Positions 9,557 through 17,055 of a stretch of 64,000 nucleotides of DNA are shown here, piece after piece. Under the pieces are notes generated by a model. The model was not told the DNA's origin. It did not search any database and saw only the letters and a program-made list of their open reading frames with translations. The stretch's first letter is position 1. Each line of letters opens with the position of its first letter. The position numbers and the translations under genes were made by a program. The DNA comes from Pseudomonas azotoformans. Lineage in GTDB: Bacteria; Pseudomonadota; Gammaproteobacteria; Pseudomonadales; Pseudomonadaceae. The stretch lies in assembly GCF_900103345.1 (NCBI RefSeq), contig NZ_LT629702.1, positions 5,557,501 through 5,621,500 on the forward strand, given 5' to 3'.

Positions 9557-10342
9557 GTGCTTATCGAGTCCCGACGTCGCGCTTACTTGACCGCCATGCA
9601 GGTGGTCAACTGGCTGCCCCGCACCGAACTGCCGTTTGCCGCGCCGTCGCGGCCCGAGCTGTTGCAGGCGCTTGAGCCCTATGAGGCGTTCGAGTCTTCG
9701 GGCGAGGAAGCGGCTGCGCCGGTGGCGGTGGTCAAGCCCACGCCGGAGACGCGACCGGTGGTCGAGCGCGCCAAGATCGAAGTGCCGCGTCCTGCGCCAA
9801 TCACCAAGGCCGCCAAGGTGGTCGAAGAGGCGGCCCCGGTGGTCAAGGCCCCGGTGGTGCCGCCACCGCGCTTTGCCCTGCAATTGCTGCGCGCCGGGCG
9901 CTGCCTGCTGCTGGTGGAGTTACCCACCGGCGAACGTTTCCAGACCCGCGACCCCGCCTACATGCTGCTCAAGGACATGCTGCGCGCCGCCGGCCTGCCC
10001 GACAGCCCGCAAATCGTCGGCGACCCGGTGCGTTGGCCGCTGCTGGTGCGCGGCAACATGGACCAGGGCCCCGAGGCCGCGCGGGATTTTGTGCAAGGTT
10101 TTGTGTCTGCGCGCCTGGAGGACGAACCCTGCGTGTGCCTGTGGCTGATCGGCCTGCCCGCCGTGCGTTTTGCGGGCGAGGCCAATGCCGAAGCCTGGTA
10201 CCGCGAACTGCAGGTCGAAAGCCTGGGTTCGGTGTGGGCCCTGCCGGGTCTGGAATTATTAATGGAAGAGCCACAGCGTAAGGCTGATGTCTGGCAAGCC
10301 ATGCGCCGGCTGATGGCGCGCTGGAAAACAACCGATGAGTGA
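9557..10342 (+). CDS. holD: DNA polymerase III psi subunit (HolD-like)
   Basis: This is the likely psi subunit of the clamp-loader complex, which links chi to the tau/gamma ring. The N-terminus (RRRAYLTAMQVVNWLPR) fits the HolD pattern of basic residues, a short helix, then W-x-x-R. A Pro/Ala/Val-rich linker runs over residues 50-100, and the C-terminal 160 residues form a folded domain. E. coli HolD is only 137 aa; pseudomonad psi is longer and was recognised late because similarity is so low. Overlap with rimI (8 nt) mirrors the E. coli holD-rimI order. The start is GTG at 9557 with a weak ribosome site, so a shorter start is possible. Confidence 0.78.
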   Translation: MLIESRRRAYLTAMQVVNWLPRTELPFAAPSRPELLQALEPYEAFESSGEEAAAPVAVVKPTPETRPVVERAKIEVPRPAPITKAAKVVEEAAPVVKAPVVPPPRFALQLLRAGRCLLLVELPTGERFQTRDPAYMLLKDMLRAAGLPDSPQIVGDPVRWPLLVRGNMDQGPEAARDFVQGFVSARLEDEPCVCLWLIGLPAVRFAGEANAEAWYRELQVESLGSVWALPGLELLMEEPQRKADVWQAMRRLMARWKTTDE

Positions 10343-10787
10343 GGCTTTATCCTTCCGCCCGATGACCGAGGCCGACCTCGACGCTGTGCTGAAAATCGAA
10401 TATGCGGCGTTCAGCCACCCCTGGACCCGTGGGATCTTTCTCGATGGGCTGGGCAAATACCAGATCTGGCTGATGTTTGAAGGTGAACAGCAGGTGGGGC
10501 ACGGCGTGGTGCAGATCATCCTCGACGAGGCGCATCTGCTGAACATCACCGTCAAACCGGAAAACCAGGGACGCGGCCTTGGCCTGGCGCTGCTGGAACA
10601 CCTGATGTCCCGCGCCTATGCCGCCAGTGCACGGGAATGCTTCCTGGAAGTGCGCGACAGCAATACCGGCGCGTTTCGCCTGTATGAGCGCTATGGCTTC
10701 AACGAGATTGGCCGTCGCCGGGACTACTACCCGGCTGTCGGTGGCCGCGAAGATGCGGTCGTCATGGCCTGCACCCTGGTCGACTAA
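10335..10787 (+). CDS. rimI: Ribosomal protein S18 alanine N-acetyltransferase RimI
   Basis: RimI is a GNAT-fold acetyltransferase that acetylates the N-terminal alanine of ribosomal protein S18. The 150-aa chain has the acetyl-CoA loop (NQGRGLGLALLEHL, about residues 76-89) and the C-terminal YERYGF motif typical of the family. It overlaps holD by 8 nt and is translationally coupled to it. A REPIN element follows its stop codon. Confidence 0.94.
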   Translation: MSEALSFRPMTEADLDAVLKIEYAAFSHPWTRGIFLDGLGKYQIWLMFEGEQQVGHGVVQIILDEAHLLNITVKPENQGRGLGLALLEHLMSRAYAASARECFLEVRDSNTGAFRLYERYGFNEIGRRRDYYPAVGGREDAVVMACTLVD

Positions 10788-10802
10788 ATACATCGCCCCA
10801 TT

Positions 10803-10887
10803 GTGGGAGGGGGCTTGCCCCCGATGGCGGTGTACCAGACACCTTATCAGTCTGACATGCCGCTATCGGGGGCAAGCCCCCTCCCAC
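10803..10887. repeat. REPIN (inverted pair of REP sequences)
   Basis: A 23-nt REP sequence (10803-10825, beginning GTGGGAGGGGGCTTGC) is repeated perfectly in inverted orientation at 10865-10887, with 39 nt between. It is the abundant extragenic palindrome of P. fluorescens-group genomes, moved by a distant RAYT transposase. It lies between the ends of rimI and the convergent acidic ORF, the usual location. Confidence 0.93.
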
Positions 10888-10905
10888 CTGTAGGGCCACG
10901 TTTTG

Positions 10906-11271
10906 TCAGCGGTTACCGTCTACTGGATCAATATCCGCCAATTCGGCCTCATCCAGGCCATTGCCCCCACCGATCTCATCCTCATCGACGATACTCAGGT
11001 CCCAGTCCGCCGGTTCGCCTTCGCCCGCTTCCTGAGCATCCCGTGCTCCATCTTCATGGATCAGCGTTTCAGGGCTCATGTCATCGTCCGTCGCTTCATG
11101 GTCTTCGGTCGAAGCCCCGGTCAGCCCGGCCTCGCGCACCCGTTCGTCGCCGATATGCGTGGTGGGCGCGTCTTCGTCAAAATCCAGCTCACGCATCGAG
11201 CCCATGCGATCTTCATTGTCATCAATCGGTTCGGGCTGTGTAGCGCCGTAGGGACGTCGTGATTCAGTCAT
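10906..11271 (-). CDS. Acidic conserved hypothetical protein
   Basis: This 121-aa protein is strongly acidic (rich in Asp, Glu and Gly). It has no membrane segment, no signal peptide and few hydrophobic residues, so it is probably largely disordered. The ATG at 11271 is chosen because GAGGA lies 6-7 nt upstream. It is divergent from carbonic anhydrase. As I recall, a similar small ORF sits between rimI and the carbonic anhydrase gene in other pseudomonads, which argues it is real. No function can be assigned. Confidence 0.72.
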   Translation of the reverse strand: MTESRRPYGATQPEPIDDNEDRMGSMRELDFDEDAPTTHIGDERVREAGLTGASTEDHEATDDDMSPETLIHEDGARDAQEAGEGEPADWDLSIVDEDEIGGGNGLDEAELADIDPVDGNR

Positions 11272-11410
11272 GGCCAATCCTCATACTGTGGGGCTTATAG
11301 TGTGTGGACAGGCACGGAAGGCTAAAGATTCAAGCTGATTCGTGCTGAGCGTGACCTGGACGCGGGGTTGTCAGTCACAAAACTGCGCATCATTCCTGAG
11401 GCTTTCCCTG

Positions 11411-12055
11411 ATGAACGAACTACAAGACCTGCTTGATAACAATGAACGCTGGGCGGACGCGATCAAACAGGAAGATCCCGAATTCTTCGCCAAGCTCGCC
11501 CGCCAGCAAACCCCGGAATACCTGTGGATCGGCTGTTCCGATGCCCGCGTACCGGCCAACGAGATCGTCGGCATGCTGCCGGGGGATCTGTTCGTGCACC
11601 GTAATGTGGCCAACGTGGTGCTGCACACCGACCTCAATTGCCTGTCGGTGATCCAGTACGCGGTGGACGTGCTCAAGGTCAAACACATCCTCGTGACTGG
11701 CCACTATGGTTGCGGCGGCGTGCGCGCCTCGATGCAGGACCGCCAGTTCGGCCTGATCGACGGCTGGCTGCGCACGATTCGCGACCTCTACTACGAGAAC
11801 CGCGACCTGCTGGCCCAATTACCGACTGAAGAAGAACGCGTCGACCGCCTTTGCGAGTTGAACGTGATCCAGCAAGTGGCCAACGTCGGTCACACCAGCA
11901 TCGTGCAGAACGCCTGGCACCGTGGGCAGAGCCTGTCGATCCACGGCTGCATCTACGGCATCAAGGATGGGCGCTGGAAGAGCTTGAATACCACTATCAG
12001 TGGTTTCGAGCAGTTGCCACCGCAGTATCGCTTGCGTCCATTGGGTGAGGCCTAA
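11411..12055 (+). CDS. can: Beta-class carbonic anhydrase
   Basis: This cytoplasmic zinc enzyme interconverts CO2 and bicarbonate. All beta-class residues are present in the 214-aa chain: zinc ligands C42, H98 and C101, and the catalytic D44-R46 pair in CSDAR. The ATG at 11411 gives the family N-terminus (MNELQDLL); an upstream in-frame start at 11342 would add an unlikely Cys-rich leader. Its stop codon overlaps the stop codon of the convergent SET-domain gene. Confidence 0.95.
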   Translation: MNELQDLLDNNERWADAIKQEDPEFFAKLARQQTPEYLWIGCSDARVPANEIVGMLPGDLFVHRNVANVVLHTDLNCLSVIQYAVDVLKVKHILVTGHYGCGGVRASMQDRQFGLIDGWLRTIRDLYYENRDLLAQLPTEEERVDRLCELNVIQQVANVGHTSIVQNAWHRGQSLSIHGCIYGIKDGRWKSLNTTISGFEQLPPQYRLRPLGEA

Positions 12056-12576
12056 GGGACGCCCAGGCTGCGCTTCTCTTCGAGGAAGCGCAGCCCCTCT
12101 GCATTGATCTGTTCATTCCAGCCTTTGATCCACTCCTTGCAGCAGGGCGCGCCGCAGGTGCAAGCGAATTGAACGTCCAGGATGTCGCAGGTGCTGGCGT
12201 AGTCGAGCGTGATCCAGGTTCCTGCGCAGATCGGAGCCACTGCCCAAAGCTCCAAGTATTGAGTATCGAGAAAGGTGTTTGGGCTGCAGGAGTGGCGCAA
12301 TTGGCCGCAGAACCATCGGTCATACAGGTAAATGCGCGAAGAAATCTGAAAGGTATGCTTGCACCTTTCGCTCAACGCATAGCCTGATACCTTGGCGATG
12401 CATGTCCGGCTGCCAAAATTGATACGAGCCTTTATTCCCGTGGGTTCCCCCTCTGGGTCGTGGACCACCTGAAATTCACGGCTCGAAGGGTAGCCACGCG
12501 TAAAAGACGTGCTCGCGAAGGGATAAAGGCAGTCACTCGCAGCGGTTTTAGCCTTATCCATGGCCTGAGTTTTCAT
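12052..12576 (-). CDS. SET-domain protein with post-SET cysteine cluster
   Basis: This 174-aa protein has the C-terminal signature of SET-domain lysine methyltransferases. It carries RHSCSPN at 94-100 (S-adenosylmethionine-binding pseudoknot motif), LDY at 124-126 (catalytic tyrosine region), and a post-SET zinc motif C-x-C-x4-C at 139, 141 and 146. The first GxG strand of the fold is not obvious, so the N-terminal half is divergent. The start has an excellent AGGAG site. SET proteins are common in eukaryotes and scattered in bacteria. The substrate is unknown, and nothing nearby is an obvious target. Confidence 0.75.
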   Translation of the reverse strand: MKTQAMDKAKTAASDCLYPFASTSFTRGYPSSREFQVVHDPEGEPTGIKARINFGSRTCIAKVSGYALSERCKHTFQISSRIYLYDRWFCGQLRHSCSPNTFLDTQYLELWAVAPICAGTWITLDYASTCDILDVQFACTCGAPCCKEWIKGWNEQINAEGLRFLEEKRSLGVP

Positions 12577-12669
12577 AACTCTCCTGGTTTAGGCTGCATC
12601 GACCTGCGGGTGGTGGCTGACTACCAGTCTTGCAGCGGATGGGCGCGGCTCAAGACTCGCTGAACATGG

Positions 12670-12716
12670 AGCCGATTTCTACTGTCAATGTTGACAGTAG
12701 AAATCGGCTTTTTTTT
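12670..12716 (+). terminator. Strong orphan terminator-like hairpin
   Basis: A perfect 19-bp inverted repeat (12670-12688 with 12691-12709) has a 2-nt loop and is followed by a run of eight Ts on the plus strand. It therefore works as an intrinsic terminator only for rightward transcription. Both flanking genes are on the minus strand, so it has no obvious gene to serve. Confidence 0.75.
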
Positions 12717-12723
12717 GTGTAAT

Positions 12724-13893
12724 TTACAGCGCCGGCGCACTGACCGTCGGGGCTGGGGCCGCATTGCGCAGCTGTTTTAACTGGGTCTTGATGGTGGGCG
12801 TAGCGCACTTGGCATTCGCGTCTTGCGGGGAAAGATTGCGCACCGAGGTGTAGAACAGCTCGCACGTCTGCTCCTTGCGCGTGACTTGCCAGGTATTCAT
12901 GCAGGCCTTGAGCAATACATTCGGATCGCTCGCGGGTTTCTGGCCCATCCCGGCCTGCCAGCAGGCGGCGCTCAGGTCCTGGCCCATGACCTTCAAGCCG
13001 GCCTCGTCGGCTTTCTGCTCGTTGCCGTCGTAGGTGTCGGGGCTCGCGGCATACCAGATGTAACTGGGGTGGTTCGAACCCAGCACCGAAACGGTTTGGC
13101 CGGCGGCTGGGCTGATCTGCGCCAGGCCCAGCACGCCTACCGTCTGCCCGTATTGTTGCTTGATCCAGCTGCGCACCGGTGCGCCGAACGCCACCATGGG
13201 CAATGCCCCTTTGGCCGGCAGGCTCAACTCCCGGACCATGCGCGTCTGGTAATCGGTGAAGTAGCTGTAGAGGCCTTCCAGGTCCTTGCCCGCATTGGAC
13301 GGCGCGGCGATGGGCGCGATATCGATGATGGTCTGGTAGGCCGGGGTTTCGGTGGCCGGGATGCCATTGTCGGTCAGCAGAGTGGCCCAGCGGTCGGTGG
13401 TGGCCGATTCCAGGTAGTCCTGGGCCTGGGTCAGCGAGTAGTCCGGCGGGAAGTGCAGTAGCTCGATGCTTTTGCGATTTTCCAGGGCCATGCCCAGCGG
13501 CAGGAACAGGTACCAGTTGTAGGCCCACTTGCCATCGCTGTTGAGCTTGCTGGCGCCTTGATAAGCCAGGTCGGCGGTATTGAGCAGGGTGGTCAGCGGT
13601 TGGCCATAACTGTCCGGCACACCGCTGAAAGTCGCCGAAACCTGACCGTCATGGGTCTTGACGCTGACTTTCGCCCGGCTGTACCCATCCCGTTGCAGGC
13701 TCTGGTTCAAGTAATGTTCGGCAGTCTGTTCCAGCGTCCAGGGCCGAAAGCAGATCACGTTGCAGTTGTTGGGGAAAGCGAATAGTTGAGTCACACGTTG
13801 CGTGCTCCCCAGCGGCACCTCGATGTCGGCCTGTACTGCCGCACTCGCCATCAGTGCGGCCAGGGTGAAGGACAGCCTGGTTGGTTTGAACAT
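12724..13893 (-). CDS. Secreted hypothetical protein
   Basis: This 389-aa protein has a clear Sec signal peptide (MFKPTRLSFTLAALMASAAVQA), so it acts in the periplasm or outside the cell. Four to six scattered cysteines suggest disulfides. I do not recognise the family. The ATG at 13893 is preferred because AAGGAAAC precedes it and because it begins the signal peptide; an upstream in-frame start adds an implausible basic leader. It lies directly downstream of the AcpA-type phosphatase on the same strand (122-bp gap), so the two may be functionally linked. Confidence 0.75.
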   Translation of the reverse strand: MFKPTRLSFTLAALMASAAVQADIEVPLGSTQRVTQLFAFPNNCNVICFRPWTLEQTAEHYLNQSLQRDGYSRAKVSVKTHDGQVSATFSGVPDSYGQPLTTLLNTADLAYQGASKLNSDGKWAYNWYLFLPLGMALENRKSIELLHFPPDYSLTQAQDYLESATTDRWATLLTDNGIPATETPAYQTIIDIAPIAAPSNAGKDLEGLYSYFTDYQTRMVRELSLPAKGALPMVAFGAPVRSWIKQQYGQTVGVLGLAQISPAAGQTVSVLGSNHPSYIWYAASPDTYDGNEQKADEAGLKVMGQDLSAACWQAGMGQKPASDPNVLLKACMNTWQVTRKEQTCELFYTSVRNLSPQDANAKCATPTIKTQLKQLRNAAPAPTVSAPAL

Positions 13894-14015
13894 GGTTGTT
13901 TCCTTGTCAGCGAAAGCCCGTCTGCGCGGGGTGAAAGCCCACCCCAACACAGTAGCGGCTGACCAGGAAAACCGCGTGCTAAATCACCGGGCGTGTCGCT
14001 ATTGGATAAGAAAAC

Positions 14016-15716
14016 CTACACGCTGAACTGCAACGCGTTGCTCAAGTCGCCCATGGGTTTCTGGCCGCGGGCGATCATCGCGTCATCGCGCTGCTTGAGG
14101 CCGTCCAGGGTTTCCAGCTGGAACACCCGGGTGATCAGGCGCAGGATCGATGCGGTGTCGTACACCGTATGGTCCACCGTGCCTTTGCGGGCGAACGGCG
14201 ACACCACCAGCGCCGGAATCCGCGTGCCAGGGCCCCAGCGGTCGCCCTTGGGCGGTGCCACGTGGTCCCACCAACCGCCGTTTTCGTCGACCGTCACCAC
14301 CACCACCATGTTTTTCCACTGCGGGCTCTCTTGCAGTACCTTCAAGGCACGGGCGATATGGCGGTCGCCCGAGGCCACGTCGGCATAGCCCGCGTGCATG
14401 TTCAGGTTGCCCTGGGGTTTGTAGAAGGTGACAGCGGGCAGCTTGCCGGCCTGGGCGTCGGCAAAGAACTTGTTGGTGCTCGACTCGTCTCCCAAACCGC
14501 CATCACGCAGGCGCTTGTCGCGCTCGGTGCGGTTCTCGGGACCCTGCTGCTTGAAGTAGTTGAACGGCTGGTGGTGATACTGGAAGTTCGGGATTTTCGG
14601 AATACCGCCCGAATCCTTGAACTGGTCCAGCGTCGCTTGCCACGCGCCGGCGTACCACGCCCAGTCGACGTTCTTCTTCGACAGCTTGTCGCCGATGTGT
14701 TCGTGGGTTTGCGGCACCAGCACGTTGGGCAGGTCAGGCTTGGAGTAATCCGGGTTTTCCGGGTCGCGGATCCAGGTCGGCCAGTAGGGCGGGGCCAGGG
14801 TGTTCACGCCGTAGCCATCCGGGGTCAGCGCGCTGGGGCCGAACTGCGGCGGGCCGCTCATGGCGCTGGCGGGGGACTTGTCCAGGGGCTTGAGGCGCGG
14901 GTCGGTCGGGTCATCGCTTTGCAGCGTGGCGATCTGCGCCTTGGCCACCGATTGCGCGGCATTCGGGTAAAACGGCGCGGTGGCGCTGATCAGGTATTGG
15001 TGGTTGAGGAACGAGCCGCCAAACGCACCCTGGAAGAAGTTATCGCAGAGCACAAACTCCTTGGCCACGTCCCACAGGCGCAGGGCATAACGGCTCTGGG
15101 CGTAATGCCCCATCACCAGGCCGCCAGAGTCGGCCCAGGCGACGAAGTTGTCATTCTTGCCGCCGTTGATCTGCATCTGGTTCTGGTAGAACACGTGCCA
15201 CAGGTCACGGGTGACCAGGTTCAGGGGCAGGTCTTCGGCGTTCGGGCCCTTGAGGGCGAAGGGCGCGTTGGGCAGGTTTTCCTGAAATTGCACTTCGCTG
15301 GGGTAGGTCACCCCGTCCACCGTTTGCGGGCCGACTTGCAGCACGCCGCCCCACGCCGGAGGCAGGCTGGTCAACAAGCTGCCATCGCGGTCACGCTGCT
15401 GCGTGTCGGCAGCGGATAGCGCCGACAGCGGTTTCTCAACGCCGGGGAAATCCGCAAACAGGTTGTTGAAACTGCGGTTCTCGGCGTAGATCACCACCAC
15501 GGTTTTCACCTGCTCGTGCAAGGCTTTGTCCAGCTCTTGCGGCGTGAGCGGCCGTGCCACCGGTTTGCCCGGTGCTTCGCTGGTATTGCCGCAGGCACTC
15601 AGGGTCGCACCGACCCCCAACACCGCCGCGCCCCCCAGGAAACGCCGGCGGCTGGTGTCGACGGGCGGTTGGGCTGTGGAATCGGGGGAAGGGCGGTCTT
15701 CGTGCTCGTCGCTCAT
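14016..15716 (-). CDS. AcpA-type acid phosphatase / phospholipase C family phosphoesterase
   Basis: This 566-aa exported phosphoesterase hydrolyses phosphate esters. The N-terminus carries a twin-arginine signal (SRRRFLGGA, residues 22-30), and the hydrophobic stretch ends in LSAC, which could also make it a lipoprotein. The metal-binding and catalytic segment IYAENRSFNNLF (about residue 82 onward) is typical of the family. The C-terminal half has the conserved VVVVTVDENGGWWDHV metal-site segment. The ATG at 15716 has AAGGA upstream. Family assignment is firm; whether the preferred substrate is a phosphomonoester or a phospholipid is not decidable here. Confidence 0.88.
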   Translation of the reverse strand: MSDEHEDRPSPDSTAQPPVDTSRRRFLGGAAVLGVGATLSACGNTSEAPGKPVARPLTPQELDKALHEQVKTVVVIYAENRSFNNLFADFPGVEKPLSALSAADTQQRDRDGSLLTSLPPAWGGVLQVGPQTVDGVTYPSEVQFQENLPNAPFALKGPNAEDLPLNLVTRDLWHVFYQNQMQINGGKNDNFVAWADSGGLVMGHYAQSRYALRLWDVAKEFVLCDNFFQGAFGGSFLNHQYLISATAPFYPNAAQSVAKAQIATLQSDDPTDPRLKPLDKSPASAMSGPPQFGPSALTPDGYGVNTLAPPYWPTWIRDPENPDYSKPDLPNVLVPQTHEHIGDKLSKKNVDWAWYAGAWQATLDQFKDSGGIPKIPNFQYHHQPFNYFKQQGPENRTERDKRLRDGGLGDESSTNKFFADAQAGKLPAVTFYKPQGNLNMHAGYADVASGDRHIARALKVLQESPQWKNMVVVVTVDENGGWWDHVAPPKGDRWGPGTRIPALVVSPFARKGTVDHTVYDTASILRLITRVFQLETLDGLKQRDDAMIARGQKPMGDLSNALQFSV

Positions 15717-15810
15717 TGCGGGGGAGTCCTTGGCGAGATGTTGCAAGATATTTCGCAGGACGGTAGCAATGCAATGTGACGGAACGAAGACAGTGATTTG
15801 AATCAGAGGA

Positions 15811-16131
15811 TCACAGCAGACGCAGTGCCAACTCGCTGCCGGCGCGCAAGTACTCGACCTGGGCCGTCACCGCGTCCTTGACGATGGCCTCGCCCGTGTC
15901 GGTCAGCCTGGCTTTCTTTGCATCGATGACACTGGTCTGCAACAACTGCATGGCCACGTCGATCGATTTCTGGAAGGCGGTCACGTTGTTGTGCAGGCCG
16001 AATTCCTTGATCACCGCGGCCATGCGGCGATCTGCGTCGTCGCGCAAGGTCCTGTATTCAGTGACTGAAACGTTGCCGTCCTGGTAGATATCAGTGATCA
16101 ACTCTTCCAGTGATTTGGATAGGGGCGTCAT
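15811..16131 (-). CDS. Small hypothetical protein
   Basis: This is a 106-aa, mostly helical cytoplasmic protein without membrane segments or cysteines. The start at 16131 has a good AAGGAAAC ribosome site. I do not recognise the family. The 256-bp region to its right (16132-16387) shows no coding signal and is less GC-rich than its surroundings. Confidence 0.6.
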   Translation of the reverse strand: MTPLSKSLEELITDIYQDGNVSVTEYRTLRDDADRRMAAVIKEFGLHNNVTAFQKSIDVAMQLLQTSVIDAKKARLTDTGEAIVKDAVTAQVEYLRAGSELALRLL

Positions 16132-16387
16132 CGGAGTTTCCTTGGTGCTAGGTGAGTAGGAGTCCGAGTCAGGTTAATCAAAGGTATTGGTGGGTGGAGC
16201 CAGAGGTTGCCATTCATCCGCGTGAGATATGCCCACGCGTTCGATCAGACATGTGCCGTATTTATAAGGATCAGATGTTTGGGCTGTATCGAATCTCTTG
16301 GTAACACCGCCACGGGCCGTATGCATGTGTCTACAGACGGTCAGCGCTGCTAGACTGGATCAGTAATGGATACCACTGAGGTGAACC

Positions 16388-16678
16388 GTGAAACCTTCAA
16401 CCGCCCTTGACCTACAGCGTGCAGCCGTAAGAGAAGTGGTAGGCCGTTTTCGCATCTCAAATCCGAGAGTATTTGGGTCTGTATTACTGGGTACCGACCA
16501 AGAGGGCAGCGATCTGGATTTGCTGGTCGATGCTCCGCCGGGAACCACTCTCTTTGATCTGGGTGGGCTGCAGGTAGAACTTGAGGATCTGCTGGGTGTC
16601 AATGTGGACTTGCTGACGCCGGCCGATTTGCCTTTGACGTTTCGCGCAAAAGTCTTGGCTGAGGCGCGGCCGGTATGA
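16388..16678 (+). CDS. mntA: MntA-type nucleotidyltransferase antitoxin
   Basis: This 96-aa minimal nucleotidyltransferase has the family motif GS-x10-DxD complete (G30, S31, D42, D44). In MNT/HEPN toxin-antitoxin pairs the MNT protein neutralises its HEPN partner by adding AMP to a tyrosine of the toxin. The GTG start at 16388 has GAGGTG upstream. The stop overlaps the start of the HEPN gene (ATGA), so the two are co-translated. Confidence 0.85.
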   Translation: MKPSTALDLQRAAVREVVGRFRISNPRVFGSVLLGTDQEGSDLDLLVDAPPGTTLFDLGGLQVELEDLLGVNVDLLTPADLPLTFRAKVLAEARPV

Positions 16679-17019
16679 CAATGAACCGTCTTGAAGATTA
16701 TCTGAGTCACATCCGCAGAGCTGCCACTGATGCGATCACCTTTGTTGACGGCTTGGGTAAAGAAGGTTTTTTGGAAGATCGGCGTACTCAGCAAGCGGTG
16801 ATCATGAGCCTGATCATCATTGGTGAAGCTTCTACGAAAATCATGGACCAGCATCCGGATTTTGCGTCACGTCACCCGCAAGTCCCATGGCGTAGCATGT
16901 GCGGAATGCGCAACCGAATCGCCCACGGTTATTTCGATATCAACCTTGATGTGGTTTGGGACACGATCCAGAGCGCCCTGCCTGATCTATTGGAATGTCT
17001 TCCTGTTGCGCCTGAATGA
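16675..17019 (+). CDS. hepT: HepT-type HEPN ribonuclease toxin
   Basis: This 114-aa helical HEPN protein carries the full R-x4-H-x-Y motif (R79, H84, Y86), the RNase active site. Y86 is the expected AMPylation target of the MNT antitoxin. No active-site residue is missing, so the module looks intact. A 15-bp palindrome immediately after the stop forms a terminator shared with the convergent atoE gene. Confidence 0.87.
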   Translation: MTMNRLEDYLSHIRRAATDAITFVDGLGKEGFLEDRRTQQAVIMSLIIIGEASTKIMDQHPDFASRHPQVPWRSMCGMRNRIAHGYFDINLDVVWDTIQSALPDLLECLPVAPE

Positions 17020-17048
17020 AGCACCTGTTGCAGCAACAGGTGCTTCAT
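17016..17048. terminator. Hairpin between hepT and atoE
   Basis: ATGAAGCACCTGTTG and its perfect inverted copy enclose a 3-nt loop. It overlaps the hepT stop codon and lies just past the atoE stop. There is no long T tract, so termination may be partial. Confidence 0.65.
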
Positions 17049-17055
17049 CCATTGA

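Noticed and set aside
12460..12663. 67-aa plus-strand frame before the orphan terminator
   Set aside because: Mostly antisense to the SET gene, highly basic, and without a ribosome site; it does not explain the terminator.
14169..15419. 416-aa open frame on the plus strand opposite the phosphatase gene
   Set aside because: Antisense to a clear Tat-exported phosphoesterase with strong family motifs; composition is rich in His, Gly, Val and Arg as expected for a shadow frame.
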